Positions 6,618 through 15,829 are shown, numbered from the stretch's first letter. The stretch is DNA of 50,939 bases from an uncultured Ruminococcus sp. (GCA_937910385.1 CALEPT010000003.1:1-50939); one strand, 5' to 3'. The notes: generated by a model not told the origin, from the letters alone. A program made the numbers and translations.

Positions 6618-8804
6618 ATGTCAAAAAAACACAATTTAATGGCAAAGATCGCAGCCGCAGCTACCTCTGTTGTAATGGCTGCAGTTTCTGCCTCGTCGGC
6701 TGTCGTACCCTCTGTGGTGACCGCTGCCGACAGCAGTCTCGACCTCGACAACTATGCAAGGCTGCTGCAATACTCGCTGTATTTCTTCGACGCCAACTAC
6801 TGTGGAGACGGCGTAGGCGAAAAGTCCCACTTCTCATGGAGAGATGACTGCCACACAGGCGATGCATACAAGCTCGGCGGTTTCCATGATGCCGGCGACG
6901 GTATCTTATGCGGACTGACCGAGGGGTTTTCCGCTTCTACACTCGGATGGATGTACTACGAATATAAAGATCAGTTCGATTCGACAGGAACTACCGCTCA
7001 CCTCAAGGACATTACTGATGAGTTTGCGAGCTTTATGAAGGCGAGCACAACGCTCGGCTCTGACGGAAGCGTTACTAACTTAATATATGAGGTCGGCGAC
7101 GATGGTACGGATCACGGAAAATGGCGCGCCCCCGAGCTGATGCCTTCGAGAGGCTCGGGAGAGTTTTATTCTACCTCGAGCGGAGCAAGTGATGTTGCTG
7201 CACAGTATGCGGCGTCTCTCGCGCAGAATTATATAAACTTCGGCAGCGAGGACGACCTCAAATACGCTATTGCGCTCTACGATTTTGCGGCTAAATATCG
7301 CACTATAACCTACGATCAGATGACCTATTCCGACAAGAGCGCTGAGGACGACATCGCTTGGGCTGCTAACTGGTTGTATCTCGCTACAGATGAGCAGTCC
7401 TACCTTACCGCCGGCAGCAAGGACACGAGCTCTACTAATGACTGGACCAACGATTATTACTACGGCGGTGTATGGCTCGCTTCCGCTCTTATAAATGCCG
7501 AGATAACAGGCAGCTGGAGCGCTCCTGTTAATTACATCAAGGGGGTTGTCAATGCTAATCAGAACCAGTTCTACGTTATGAACAGCTGGGGCAGTGCACG
7601 TCACAACACTCTGATGCAGACCTGTGCGCTTGTTGCAACAAAGCACAGCAGCGAGTCCGGCGCCGACTTCTCCGAGTGGTGTCAGAAGCAGATGAATATG
7701 ATACTCGGCGACAATAATGCCAATGTTTGCCTTGTTGTAGGATATAACGACGTTTCGGCTACCTCGCCTCACCACCGTGCGGCTTCGGGACTCTATGTCG
7801 ATGATTCATGGAGCCAGTGGAACAGCTGGGACGGAAATTACGCCAATGTTTCCACGAGCCATGTTCTCTACGGAGCTCTTTGCGGAGGTCCGACAAGCAC
7901 TGATTTCTCGACCTTCCAGAAGCTCAATGCTAAGGACGCTACGTCGAATGAGGTGGCTCTCGATTATCAGGTCGGTCTCGTCGGAGCAGCTGTAGGTCTG
8001 TACTCGTACTTTGGCACGGGCGCAGTAGTTGCCGAGATAGGCGACGAGCTCACCGTATATCCCGAGGAGATAGCCGTTGCAAACGGAGAGATCCCGGAGG
8101 ATACAACGACAACGACGACAACGACGACAACGACGACGACTACCACTACTACTACCGAAACTACCACTACCGAGATAGTCACATGGACCGGAGTACCTGA
8201 ATATTACTTCAACGAGGTCGTTTCCTACCCAACCAAAACTATATACTCGCAGGGCGAAGAGCTTGACCTGAGTGGGGTCTCGGTAAGTTATACGGTAAAG
8301 ACAAGATATGAGGGCTACAATACCGGTGGAATACTTGAATCTGACGGCACTGAACCTCTTGAGCTGATACTTTATCCGAGTGATGCTACACTGACAGACG
8401 CGGAAGGCAACACATATTCGGGCAATCAGCTTCCAACTCTGCCTGCGGGCGACTATACTGTAAGCGTTTCGCTTGATTATGAAGCATATGAAAACAGTTC
8501 CGGACCTTATATTCACACCTTAATCGGAGTTGAGTTCTCTTATGACATAACAGTCGTAAATGCCGAAATTATCTACGGCGACGCCAACTGCGATAATAAC
8601 GTTGATGTAGCGGACGCAGTTCTGATCCTTCAATCACTTGCTAATCCGGATAAATTCGGTGTTGACGGATCCGATACAAATCATATCACGGAACTGGGAT
8701 ATGAGAATGCGGACTGCAATTCGAGCCGGGACGGCGTTACATCAATGGACGCTCTTTACATTCAGCAATACACTCTCCGTATGATAACACTTCCTGTTGA
8801 ATAA
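6618..8804 (+). CDS. secreted GH9 endoglucanase-type enzyme with Ig-like domain and dockerin
   Basis: This 728-residue enzyme should hydrolyse beta-1,4-glucan outside the cell. A signal peptide covers residues 1-37. The GH9 catalytic domain spans about 40-470, with catalytic-base motif HDAGD (90-94), HHRAASG (385-391) and proton-donor motif NEVALDY (Glu445). A threonine linker (495-519) leads to an Ig-like domain resembling Big_3 (about 534-648, YPTKTIYSQGEELDLSG). A dockerin follows (653-723), with two calcium-loop repeats (DANCDNNVDVADAV and NADCN...DGVTSMDAL). The usual DAGDHVKFGLP is changed to DAGDGILCGLT, so the base aspartates remain but the residues after them differ from the neighbour's. 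It is first of a tandem GH9 pair. Confidence 0.95.
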   Translation: MSKKHNLMAKIAAAATSVVMAAVSASSAVVPSVVTAADSSLDLDNYARLLQYSLYFFDANYCGDGVGEKSHFSWRDDCHTGDAYKLGGFHDAGDGILCGLTEGFSASTLGWMYYEYKDQFDSTGTTAHLKDITDEFASFMKASTTLGSDGSVTNLIYEVGDDGTDHGKWRAPELMPSRGSGEFYSTSSGASDVAAQYAASLAQNYINFGSEDDLKYAIALYDFAAKYRTITYDQMTYSDKSAEDDIAWAANWLYLATDEQSYLTAGSKDTSSTNDWTNDYYYGGVWLASALINAEITGSWSAPVNYIKGVVNANQNQFYVMNSWGSARHNTLMQTCALVATKHSSESGADFSEWCQKQMNMILGDNNANVCLVVGYNDVSATSPHHRAASGLYVDDSWSQWNSWDGNYANVSTSHVLYGALCGGPTSTDFSTFQKLNAKDATSNEVALDYQVGLVGAAVGLYSYFGTGAVVAEIGDELTVYPEEIAVANGEIPEDTTTTTTTTTTTTTTTTTTETTTTEIVTWTGVPEYYFNEVVSYPTKTIYSQGEELDLSGVSVSYTVKTRYEGYNTGGILESDGTEPLELILYPSDATLTDAEGNTYSGNQLPTLPAGDYTVSVSLDYEAYENSSGPYIHTLIGVEFSYDITVVNAEIIYGDANCDNNVDVADAVLILQSLANPDKFGVDGSDTNHITELGYENADCNSSRDGVTSMDALYIQQYTLRMITLPVE

Positions 8805-8811
8805 TGATACA

Positions 8812-8845
8812 GAATATCCCACCTATATGGTGGGATATTCTTATT
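8812..8845 (+). terminator. terminator after first GH9 gene
   Basis: GAATATCCCACC (8812-8823) pairs exactly with GGTGGGATATTC (8829-8840) around TATAT, followed by a weak T-rich tail (TTATT). Confidence 0.75.
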
Positions 8846-9142
8846 GATATTTATATAACTTTGAGGAGCTGTTTACGCAGTGAAGTTCTTTGAGCTCAAT
8901 ATACTATATGTATACGAAAAGTTGTTGTGAATATGCACAATCAGCAAACACACTTTTTTTGCAATGTGCTGAAATTGAAGATATTGCCTTGTGTTTTACC
9001 ATATTGTAACTATACAGTTACCAAAATGTAACTAATTCTTTATCTAAAAAATGTATAATTAGCTTAGAACCTGCCTCCGATCCGGAGCAGGCTTATAGAA
9101 AACATATTATAGGTAAATTACAATTGAAAGAAGCGTGATATA
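8846..9142 (+). promoter_or_regulatory. regulatory region of the second GH9 gene
   Basis: There is no gene here. GTAACT (9006-9011) and AGTTAC (9016-9021) form a perfect inverted repeat, and GTAACT recurs at 9028-9033: a triple site of the kind expected for a dimeric repressor or activator. A -10 box TATAAT is at 9054-9059, without a good -35 at the normal distance, consistent with activator-dependent transcription. A hairpin formed by CCTGCCTCCG (9070-9079) and CGGAGCAGG (9083-9091) lies in the presumed leader. Confidence 0.5.
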
Positions 9143-11332
9143 ATGCATATGATGAATAAGCTCAAATCGGCTATACTCAGCGGCGTTGTCGCAATAAGCG
9201 CCCTTGCCGCTCCGCTTTCAACAGCGGTAACTCCCTCTCTTACGGTCTCCGCAGCAGGTGCGGGCGACGATTATGCAAAGCTCCTGCAATACTCTCTCTA
9301 TTTCTATGATGCGAATATGTGCGGAGATGAGGTGAGCGAGACATCTCAGCTCACATGGCGCGGCGACTGCCATACGAGCGACGCTGTAAAGGGAGGCTTC
9401 CATGACGCAGGCGACCACGTTAAGTTCGGTCTTCCTGCGGGTTATTCGGCGGCAGTTCTTGACTGGGGATATTACGAGTTCCCCGAGGCTTATGATTCCA
9501 CGGGTCAGACGGCTCATCTGAAGGTCATAGGCGATTACTTCGCTAAATTCTTCAGAGACAGCACCACTCTCAGCGGCGGCAGCGTCACAAATTTTGTTTA
9601 CCAGATAGGTGACGGAAATGCCGATCATGCCGAATGGTGCGCTCCTGAAATACAGGGATCTTCAAGCAGAACGACATTCTCTACCTCAAACGGTGCAAGC
9701 GATATCGCGGCAGCGTATGCAGCGGCTCTTGCGGCTCATTACGTGAACTTTGGCAATGCCGAAGACCTCACCTATGCCAAGGCTTTGTTTGAGTTTTCAA
9801 CAAAATACAATTCGTGTGCGACTGACGGTGTGGGATCGTTCTATGATTCGTGGGACTATTACGACAATCAGGCATTTGCAGCAGGCTGGCTCTATCTTGC
9901 GACAAATGACAGTACCTACAAGACTTTCCTCAATACCTTTATGAACTCAAACGGAAAGGGCAAGTCGGGTCAGGCAGGCTGCCAGTGGGGCGTTTATTCA
10001 ACTCTCAACTGGAACAATGTCAGCATGGGCGCGGCTATCCTACAGGCTGAGATAACAGGCTCGTCGAGCGACTGGAGCAAGGTAACAACTTACATCGACG
10101 GTCATGGCGGTGGTTCAAGCGATTACTATTTTGAAATGCAGTGGGGCAGTGCAAGATACAACACAGCTCAGCAGTTTACGGCTCTCGTTGCATCTAAGTA
10201 CGGCGCAAAGGACTACTACAGCTGGTCTAAGGGTCAGATGGACTATATCCTCGGAAACAAGGGTGTAGGAAGTGCTTCCGCTACCTGCTTTGTTGTAGGT
10301 CTCGCGGACAATTCCGCTAAGTATCCTCATCACAGAGCAGCCTCGGGCTACAACAGCTTTGATGAAATGGGCAGCAATACCGGCTACAGCAGCAACGGTC
10401 ATGTTCTTGTAGGCGCTCTTGTGGGCGGTCCCGTTAATTCAAGCGGCTCATACACGGATTCCGTTCAGGACTATACGGCAAACGAGGTAACTCTCGACTA
10501 CAATGCTGCTCTCGTGGGAGCTGCGGCAGGTCTTTATAAGAAATATCAGACCGGCTCGGTCGTAGCTACATCTTCTATTCCCGGCGTTAAGGAATCTTCC
10601 GTAGTTATTACTACAACTACAACGACTCAGGATCCCAATCTTCCTACAACGACCACTACAACCGCTGCTACTACAACTACTACAACAGTCGTTACCTCAA
10701 AGAGAGTTGAAGAGGTAAATATCGCAAGCGGACAGACAGAGGTGCAGGTACAGCTCAATGGCGCCGATGAGATAGAGATAGTCGTTTCGGCTAATTCCGG
10801 CGGAAGCGGTAACGGAGCAATTGATTATACGGATACCACAGGAAATTACAAGCAGTTCGGCTCTTACAATTATTCGATGAGCAGCGGCGGTACTTATACT
10901 ACAAGCGAGAGCCTCTCCGGAGTTTCTGCTCAGAATGATACTGTTACTGTACACATCTGGTGGTCCGATAACAGCTCGGTAATATCCAAGATAAACCTCA
11001 TTTACTATGATGTCGTTGACGTAAAGACAACGACCACAACAACTACCACAACCACTACCACGACTACATCAACAACGACCGCGGGCGGCGATGACGGTAT
11101 AGATTACGGAAATGCCAACTGCGATGATATCGTAAATGTTGCAGATGCGGTTCTGATCCTTCAGTCGCTCGCTAATCCTGATAAATATGGTGTGAACGGC
11201 TCTGACAAGGATCACATCACGGAGCTTGGCTACAAGAATGCGGATTGCAACGCTGACCGCGACGGCGTTACCTCTATGGACGCTCTCTATGTACAGCAGT
11301 ATACGCTTAAGATCATAACACTTCCGGTGTGA
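9143..11332 (+). CDS. secreted GH9 cellulase with accessory module and dockerin
   Basis: This 729-residue enzyme is a beta-1,4-glucanase with a canonical GH9 domain at about 42-472. It has the catalytic-base motif HDAGDHVKFGLP (87-98), HHRAASG (396-402) and the proton-donor motif NEVTLDY (Glu448). A signal peptide covers about residues 1-38. A first Thr linker (490-518) leads to a beta-rich module (about 522-624, with VHIWWSDN), probably carbohydrate-binding but of a family I cannot name. A second Thr linker (629-646) and a dockerin (655-727) follow. The dockerin matches that of the upstream GH9 at 61 of 75 positions by eye. The ribosome site is weak (GAAAGAAG), and Met3 or Met4 are possible alternative starts. 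Confidence 0.95.
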   Translation: MHMMNKLKSAILSGVVAISALAAPLSTAVTPSLTVSAAGAGDDYAKLLQYSLYFYDANMCGDEVSETSQLTWRGDCHTSDAVKGGFHDAGDHVKFGLPAGYSAAVLDWGYYEFPEAYDSTGQTAHLKVIGDYFAKFFRDSTTLSGGSVTNFVYQIGDGNADHAEWCAPEIQGSSSRTTFSTSNGASDIAAAYAAALAAHYVNFGNAEDLTYAKALFEFSTKYNSCATDGVGSFYDSWDYYDNQAFAAGWLYLATNDSTYKTFLNTFMNSNGKGKSGQAGCQWGVYSTLNWNNVSMGAAILQAEITGSSSDWSKVTTYIDGHGGGSSDYYFEMQWGSARYNTAQQFTALVASKYGAKDYYSWSKGQMDYILGNKGVGSASATCFVVGLADNSAKYPHHRAASGYNSFDEMGSNTGYSSNGHVLVGALVGGPVNSSGSYTDSVQDYTANEVTLDYNAALVGAAAGLYKKYQTGSVVATSSIPGVKESSVVITTTTTTQDPNLPTTTTTTAATTTTTTVVTSKRVEEVNIASGQTEVQVQLNGADEIEIVVSANSGGSGNGAIDYTDTTGNYKQFGSYNYSMSSGGTYTTSESLSGVSAQNDTVTVHIWWSDNSSVISKINLIYYDVVDVKTTTTTTTTTTTTTTSTTTAGGDDGIDYGNANCDDIVNVADAVLILQSLANPDKYGVNGSDKDHITELGYKNADCNADRDGVTSMDALYVQQYTLKIITLPV

Positions 11333-11362
11333 TCGAAGATACTGAAAAGAATATAAAAATGA

Positions 11363-11390
11363 CCTCCCACCATCAAGGTGGGAGGTTTTC
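11363..11390 (+). terminator. bidirectional terminator between GH9 and guaB
   Basis: CCTCCCACC (11363-11371) pairs with GGTGGGAGG (11377-11385), followed by TTTTCGTTT. On the minus strand a T-rich tail also follows, so it can end the convergent guaB transcript. Confidence 0.88.
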
Positions 11391-11392
11391 GT

Positions 11393-12865
11393 TTATATCT
11401 GAGTTGAATAGTTGGGAGCTTCCTTAGTGATATATATATCGTGAGGGTGGCTCTCTTTAAGACCTGCTCCGGTTATTCTTACGAACTGAGCCTTTTCATG
11501 GAGAGTGGGGATATCCTTGCAGCCGCAAAGTCCCATACCTGAGCGAATACCGCCCACAAGCTGGAAGATAGTGTCTGCAACTGCGCCCTTGAAGGGAACT
11601 CGTCCCTCAACGCCCTCAGGAACGAGCTTTTTAGCGCCCTCCTGGAAATATCTGTCCTTGGAACCTGCCGCCATAGCGCCGAGGCTTCCCATTCCTCGGT
11701 ACACCTTGAACTGACGTCCCTGATATATCTCGGTTTCACCGGGAGCTTCCGCGCAGCCCGCGAGAAGAGAGCCAAGCATGACAACGTTGGCGCCTGCTGC
11801 AAGAGCCTTTACGATGTCGCCGGAATATTTTATGCCGCCGTCTGCGATAACGGGAATATTGTACTTCTGCGCCACACAGGCAACATCATATACAGCTGTT
11901 ATCTGGGGAACTCCGCAGCCCGCAACGACTCTTGTCGTGCATATCGAACCGGGTCCTATGCCGACCTTGAGGCAGTCTGCACCTGCTGCGATAAGTGCCT
12001 CTGCAGCTTCTGCTGTAGCGATATTTCCGGCAATAACGGGAACATCGGGATAAGCCTCTTTGAGCATTTTCAGGCACTTGATGACGTTTGCACTGTGCCC
12101 GTGTGAAGAGTCGAGCACAAGCACGTCGACCTGAGCTTCGATGAGAGCCTTTGCTCTTTCGAGAACGTTTGCGGTAACGCCTATTCCTGCGCCGCAGAGG
12201 AGTCTGCCTCTGGAATCACGTGCGGAATTGGGATACTGTACGGATTTTTCGATGTCCTTTATGGTGATTAGTCCCTTTAAATAGCCCTCGTCGTCTACTA
12301 TGGGGAGCTTTTCTATCTTATGCTTGCGGAGGGTCTCCTGAGCCTGTGCGAGAGTAGTTCCTACGGGAGCGGTGATGAGGTCGTTCTTTGTCATTACCTC
12401 AGAAATTTTTGCATTGAAGTCTGTGAGGAAGCGCATATCTCTGTTTGTGATGATGCCCACGAGCTTGCCTTTACCGTCAACTATCGGCACGCCGGATATC
12501 TTGTATTTTCCCATGAGCTCGTCCGCATCTGCAACGATGTGATCTTCGGTAAGTGAGAAGGGATCTACGATAACGCCGTTTTCGCTTCTTTTGACCTTGT
12601 CTACCTCATCAGCCTGCTGTTCGATTGACATATTCTTGTGGATAATGCCTATACCGCCTTCACGGGCGATAGCGATAGCCATGCGCGAATCAGTGACAGT
12701 ATCCATTGCAGCGGTCATAACGGGGGTGTTAAGAGTGATCGTTGAGGTGAGCTTGGTTTTGAGGTCTATCATGTTTGGCGTAACGTCGGATTCTGCCGGA
12801 ATAAGCAGAACGTCGTCAAACGTAAGACCTTCTTTTGTGAATTTGCTGTTCATGTCGGTCAACAT
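11393..12865 (-). CDS. guaB: inosine-5'-monophosphate dehydrogenase
   Basis: GuaB oxidises IMP to XMP with NAD+, the committed step to guanine nucleotides, in the cytoplasm. The 490-residue protein has the N-terminal barrel start (LTFDDVLLIP), two CBS domains inserted at about 100-210, the motif DSSHGHS (252-258) and the catalytic loop GIGPGSICTTR with Cys309. The flap and C-terminal phosphate motifs follow (ADGGIKYSGD, RGMGSLGAM). The start at 12865 has AAGGAGGA upstream. It is monocistronic, with its own promoter and a terminator shared with the convergent cellulase gene. I see no purine riboswitch; the leader is only about 30 bases. Confidence 0.98.
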   Translation of the reverse strand: MLTDMNSKFTKEGLTFDDVLLIPAESDVTPNMIDLKTKLTSTITLNTPVMTAAMDTVTDSRMAIAIAREGGIGIIHKNMSIEQQADEVDKVKRSENGVIVDPFSLTEDHIVADADELMGKYKISGVPIVDGKGKLVGIITNRDMRFLTDFNAKISEVMTKNDLITAPVGTTLAQAQETLRKHKIEKLPIVDDEGYLKGLITIKDIEKSVQYPNSARDSRGRLLCGAGIGVTANVLERAKALIEAQVDVLVLDSSHGHSANVIKCLKMLKEAYPDVPVIAGNIATAEAAEALIAAGADCLKVGIGPGSICTTRVVAGCGVPQITAVYDVACVAQKYNIPVIADGGIKYSGDIVKALAAGANVVMLGSLLAGCAEAPGETEIYQGRQFKVYRGMGSLGAMAAGSKDRYFQEGAKKLVPEGVEGRVPFKGAVADTIFQLVGGIRSGMGLCGCKDIPTLHEKAQFVRITGAGLKESHPHDIYITKEAPNYSTQI

Positions 12866-12900
12866 AGAAAAATCCTCCTTCGCAAATGTTATTAACTTTA

Positions 12901-12929
12901 ATGATACTATTTTTTGCGCTTTATGTCAA
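12901..12929 (-). promoter_or_regulatory. sigma-A promoter of guaB
   Basis: On the minus strand there is TTGACA (12924-12929), a 17-base spacer, then TATCAT (12901-12906), about 36 bases before the guaB start. Confidence 0.85.
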
Positions 12930-13002
12930 TACTCTGCGTCAAAGACGAACATAGAATTTTCGTGTGGATTCGTGTCTCGTTTTGGCGAAAAAAGCAATAG
13001 GC

Positions 13003-14151
13003 TCAGGCAGAGTAGATCTTTTGCGCAGCCTGACGTGCATATTCCGTAAGGACCGCAGAAGCATCGCGTCCGTCTATGATACCATCAAGGGTGTAATCAG
13101 AGGCGCGCATCTGCCAGCCGGTGAAATCTTCCGATCTTCCGGTAGAAACGTGGGAATACTCGGTAAGTATCATCGAAGCGTCTCTTGCGTCGATGACATA
13201 GTTTCCGTCCGTGTCTCCCACAGGGATCTCGCCTTCCGTAAACAATAGTCCGTATCTTGCGGCGTATTCCTCCGCAGCGGTGCCTGTTTCGCCTGTAATG
13301 CGGAAATCGGGGATATTCTCCACACCTGCGCTTCTCAGGTCGTAATGTCTGCCGACAGCGTTATCGGCTATGGCTTCGACTGACTCGGGGATATACAGCC
13401 CCGTGAGGTTAAGGCAGCCGTAGAAAGATTCGCTGCCTATAGCCGATACGCTCTCGGGAATAGAGATAGTGTGCAGATAGGGGCAGGAATAGAAGCAGTC
13501 TGCCGGTATCTCGTCCAGCCCTGAGCCGAGATCGGCTTTGCCGAGTGAGGTGCAGCTCATAAAGCAGCCTCTGCCGATCGCTTCAACGCTGTCAGGGACA
13601 GTTATTTCTTTCAGCGATGTACAGCCGGAAAAGGCGTGATCTCCGATATAGGTCACACTGTCGGGGAGCTCCACGGAGGTAAGCTCTGTCTTGCCGAGAA
13701 AGGCTCCCCTGCGTATTATCTTGGTAGTATCGGGAATGACTGCTTCGTTTTCGCCGGCATAGATCACCAGTTCGTTTTCAGAGCACAAGCTTCCTCCTAT
13801 AGAATGAAAAGCAGGGTTATTGCCGTCAACTATGAACGAGCTGAGCTGCGGACAAGCTGAAAACGACAGCTCACCTATTGAAACTACAGTATCCGGTATA
13901 ATGACTGTGTTGAGCTCGCTGATGCCCGTAAATACAGACGCGCCTATAGCCGTTACGGTATATCCGTCAAGCTCTGAGGGTATAGTGAGTATCTCATCGC
14001 TTCCCGAGCTTCCGATGATAGCAGCAGTTTCGTTCTCGGTCAGCTCATAGGTGAAGCTGAAGCCGCCGTTATCTTCATCTGCATAAGCGGCTGGGGGCGC
14101 TCCTACAGCGGTAATAGCCGCTGCACAGAGCAGGGAGACAAATTTTTTCAT
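13003..14151 (-). CDS. secreted BspA-type leucine-rich-repeat protein with C-terminal dockerin
   Basis: The 382-residue protein has a signal peptide (MKKFVSLLCAAAITAVGAPP, cut near AYA). BspA/LRR_5 repeats follow from about 60 to 285 (units such as VPDSVEAIGRGCFMSCTSL). A dockerin lies at about 312-374, with two calcium-binding segments, DTDGNYVIDARDASMILTEY and DYTLDGIIDGRDASAVLTEY. The dockerin implies attachment to a cohesin scaffold, so this is a non-catalytic binding component of a cellulosome or cell-surface complex. Its dockerin repeats differ clearly from those of the GH9 pair. The start at 14151 has AAAGGAGA overlapping the end of the preceding gene, two bases away, so translation is probably coupled. 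It is the last gene of the operon begun by fabD. Confidence 0.9.
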   Translation of the reverse strand: MKKFVSLLCAAAITAVGAPPAAYADEDNGGFSFTYELTENETAAIIGSSGSDEILTIPSELDGYTVTAIGASVFTGISELNTVIIPDTVVSIGELSFSACPQLSSFIVDGNNPAFHSIGGSLCSENELVIYAGENEAVIPDTTKIIRRGAFLGKTELTSVELPDSVTYIGDHAFSGCTSLKEITVPDSVEAIGRGCFMSCTSLGKADLGSGLDEIPADCFYSCPYLHTISIPESVSAIGSESFYGCLNLTGLYIPESVEAIADNAVGRHYDLRSAGVENIPDFRITGETGTAAEEYAARYGLLFTEGEIPVGDTDGNYVIDARDASMILTEYSHVSTGRSEDFTGWQMRASDYTLDGIIDGRDASAVLTEYARQAAQKIYSA

Positions 14152-14153
14152 AC

Positions 14154-15335
14154 TTACATCTCCTTTCGGCATATCCTTCCGTTTATCATTACAAGCTGCG
14201 GTTCTGTCATAAGGTCGAGGGGATTTTCACCTTTTTTGTATATCTGGAGGTCTGCGTCCTTGCCAATCGTGACAGAGCCTGTAGCATCGTCTATACCGAG
14301 GATCTCTGCAGGAGCTATGGTAACGGCGCGCAGAGCCTCGTCCTGTGCAAGACCTCCCTTTACCGCAGCCTGTGCTGAGAGCGGAAGGTACTGTATCGGG
14401 ATAACGGTGTGGTCGGTGCATATAGCAAGCTTTACGCGGTTTTTGCTCAAAACAGCGGCGTTTTCGAGCTCTAAGCCTTTCATCTCGGGCTTGCAGCGGT
14501 CGCAGATAAGCGGTCCGCATATAACGGGGACATTTTCCGCCGCGAGGATATCGGCTATTTTGTAGCCCTCGGTTCCGTGGATAATAACGGGGTCGAGAGA
14601 AAATTCCTTTGCTATGCGCATTGCCGTACAGATATCGTCGGCGCGGTGACAATGGAAAAACGCCTTTACTTTGCGGTCAAGCAGCGGCATGAGCGCCTCG
14701 CACTTGATGTCGTACTCGGGCGGGTCGTAATTCTCGCTGTCGGAGTAGTAGCTGTCCATATCGTGAACGTAGCGGCGGGCTTTGTAAAGTCCCTCGCGGA
14801 TAGTGGCGGTGATAGCCATGCGCGTTATGGGAGCCTCGTCCTTGCCGTTATAGACGTTTTTAGGATTTTCGCCCATTGCGAACTTTATTCCGCAGGTCCT
14901 GATGAGCATATCGTCTATGCGCCTGCCGTCAGTCTTTATGGCGCATATCTCGCCGCCGCAGGCGTTGGCGCTTCCCGGAGAGGAGGCGACCGCCGTTATG
15001 CCCCTCATGCGAGCCTCCTCAAAGCAGCGGTCGAACGGATTTATACCGTCTATTGCTCTCATCTGAGGTGTGAAGGGGTCAGTGGATTCATTGCAGTCAT
15101 CGCCCTCGAAGTCAAGTCCGTCCTCGATAATACCGAGGTGGGTGTGTGCGTCAATAAAGCCGGGAAGGAGCAGTCCGCCCTGCGCGTCGATATTATCTTC
15201 GGGGATAAGGTTCGGGATCCCGCTGCCGATGTCGGTTATTTTCCCGTCCTGAATCTCTATCCAGCCTTTTTCGATGACTCCGGGCGAGTCCATTGTATGT
15301 ATTTCCGCATTGTAAATAAGCATGGCAGAGCTCAC
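14154..15335 (-). CDS. metal-dependent amidohydrolase
   Basis: This 393-residue protein belongs to the amidohydrolase superfamily, in the imidazolonepropionase/dihydroorotase-like branch. Visible metal ligands are HTH in GFIDAHTHLG (about residues 64-66), later His residues in FHCHRADD and VIIHGTEGY, and Asp-His in CTDHTV. The C-terminal signature of the family is present (GSVTIGKDADLQIYKKGENP). The substrate cannot be read from the sequence. The predicted start is GTG at 15335, overlapping the aroK stop as GTGA, which suggests translational coupling; an ATG at 15323 is the alternative. It is translated between shikimate-pathway genes and an LRR-dockerin gene, which gives no obvious clue to its job. 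Confidence 0.88.
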   Translation of the reverse strand: MSSAMLIYNAEIHTMDSPGVIEKGWIEIQDGKITDIGSGIPNLIPEDNIDAQGGLLLPGFIDAHTHLGIIEDGLDFEGDDCNESTDPFTPQMRAIDGINPFDRCFEEARMRGITAVASSPGSANACGGEICAIKTDGRRIDDMLIRTCGIKFAMGENPKNVYNGKDEAPITRMAITATIREGLYKARRYVHDMDSYYSDSENYDPPEYDIKCEALMPLLDRKVKAFFHCHRADDICTAMRIAKEFSLDPVIIHGTEGYKIADILAAENVPVICGPLICDRCKPEMKGLELENAAVLSKNRVKLAICTDHTVIPIQYLPLSAQAAVKGGLAQDEALRAVTIAPAEILGIDDATGSVTIGKDADLQIYKKGENPLDLMTEPQLVMINGRICRKEM

Positions 15336-15829
15336 TTTCTGAGCGCGGCGGCTATTCTGTCCGCGTTTTCAACGGGACTTCCGCTGCAATCAATGGTTAT
15401 CGTGGAGTGCGCCTGATAAACGCTGCGGCGAGCGTTATAGAGCTCCTCAAGCTGCTCTTTGGTGGAGCTTACGACTATCGGGCGGTTGGTATCGTCCTTT
15501 ATACGCTCGTAGCAGTCCTCAAAGGGCACGTCGAGGTAGACTATCGCAGCGCCCGAGTCTGCCGCGGCTTTTGCAGTATCCGGGTTGAGCATGGCTCCGC
15601 CTCCACAGGCTGCGACAACGGTCTTGCCGCAGAGGGACTTCACTATCTCGGCCTCTACTTTGCGGAAGTACGGCTCGCCCTTCTGCTCAAAAATTTCGGG
15701 AATGGACAGTTCCTCTATCCTTACGATGAGGTCGTCGGTATCGCAGAAGCCGCAGCCGAGCTTTTTCGCCGCGAGCTTGCCGACGGTGGATTTTCCGCAG
15801 CCCATAAAGCCGCATAGGAATATAGTCAT
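15332..15829 (-). CDS. aroK: shikimate kinase
   Basis: AroK phosphorylates shikimate at the 3-hydroxyl with ATP on the way to chorismate. The 165-residue protein has the P-loop GFMGCGKST (residues 7-15), the shikimate/Mg-binding DTDD (30-33), FRKVEAE, and GGGAML in the substrate site. The lid arginine is in TNRPI. The start at 15829 follows CAGGAGAA; the frame stays open 34 codons further upstream without a ribosome site. It lies downstream of aroE with a 114-base gap, and overlaps the amidohydrolase by four bases. Confidence 0.95.
   Translation of the reverse strand: MTIFLCGFMGCGKSTVGKLAAKKLGCGFCDTDDLIVRIEELSIPEIFEQKGEPYFRKVEAEIVKSLCGKTVVAACGGGAMLNPDTAKAAADSGAAIVYLDVPFEDCYERIKDDTNRPIVVSSTKEQLEELYNARRSVYQAHSTITIDCSGSPVENADRIAAALRK

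Noticed and set aside
8102..8171. ACAACG/ACGACG tandem repeats that could suggest a satellite or CRISPR-like array.
   Set aside because: They encode the threonine linker of the GH9 enzyme in frame; there are no spacers.
12866..13000. A purine riboswitch before guaB.
   Set aside because: The promoter is only about 36 bases from the start, leaving no room for an aptamer.
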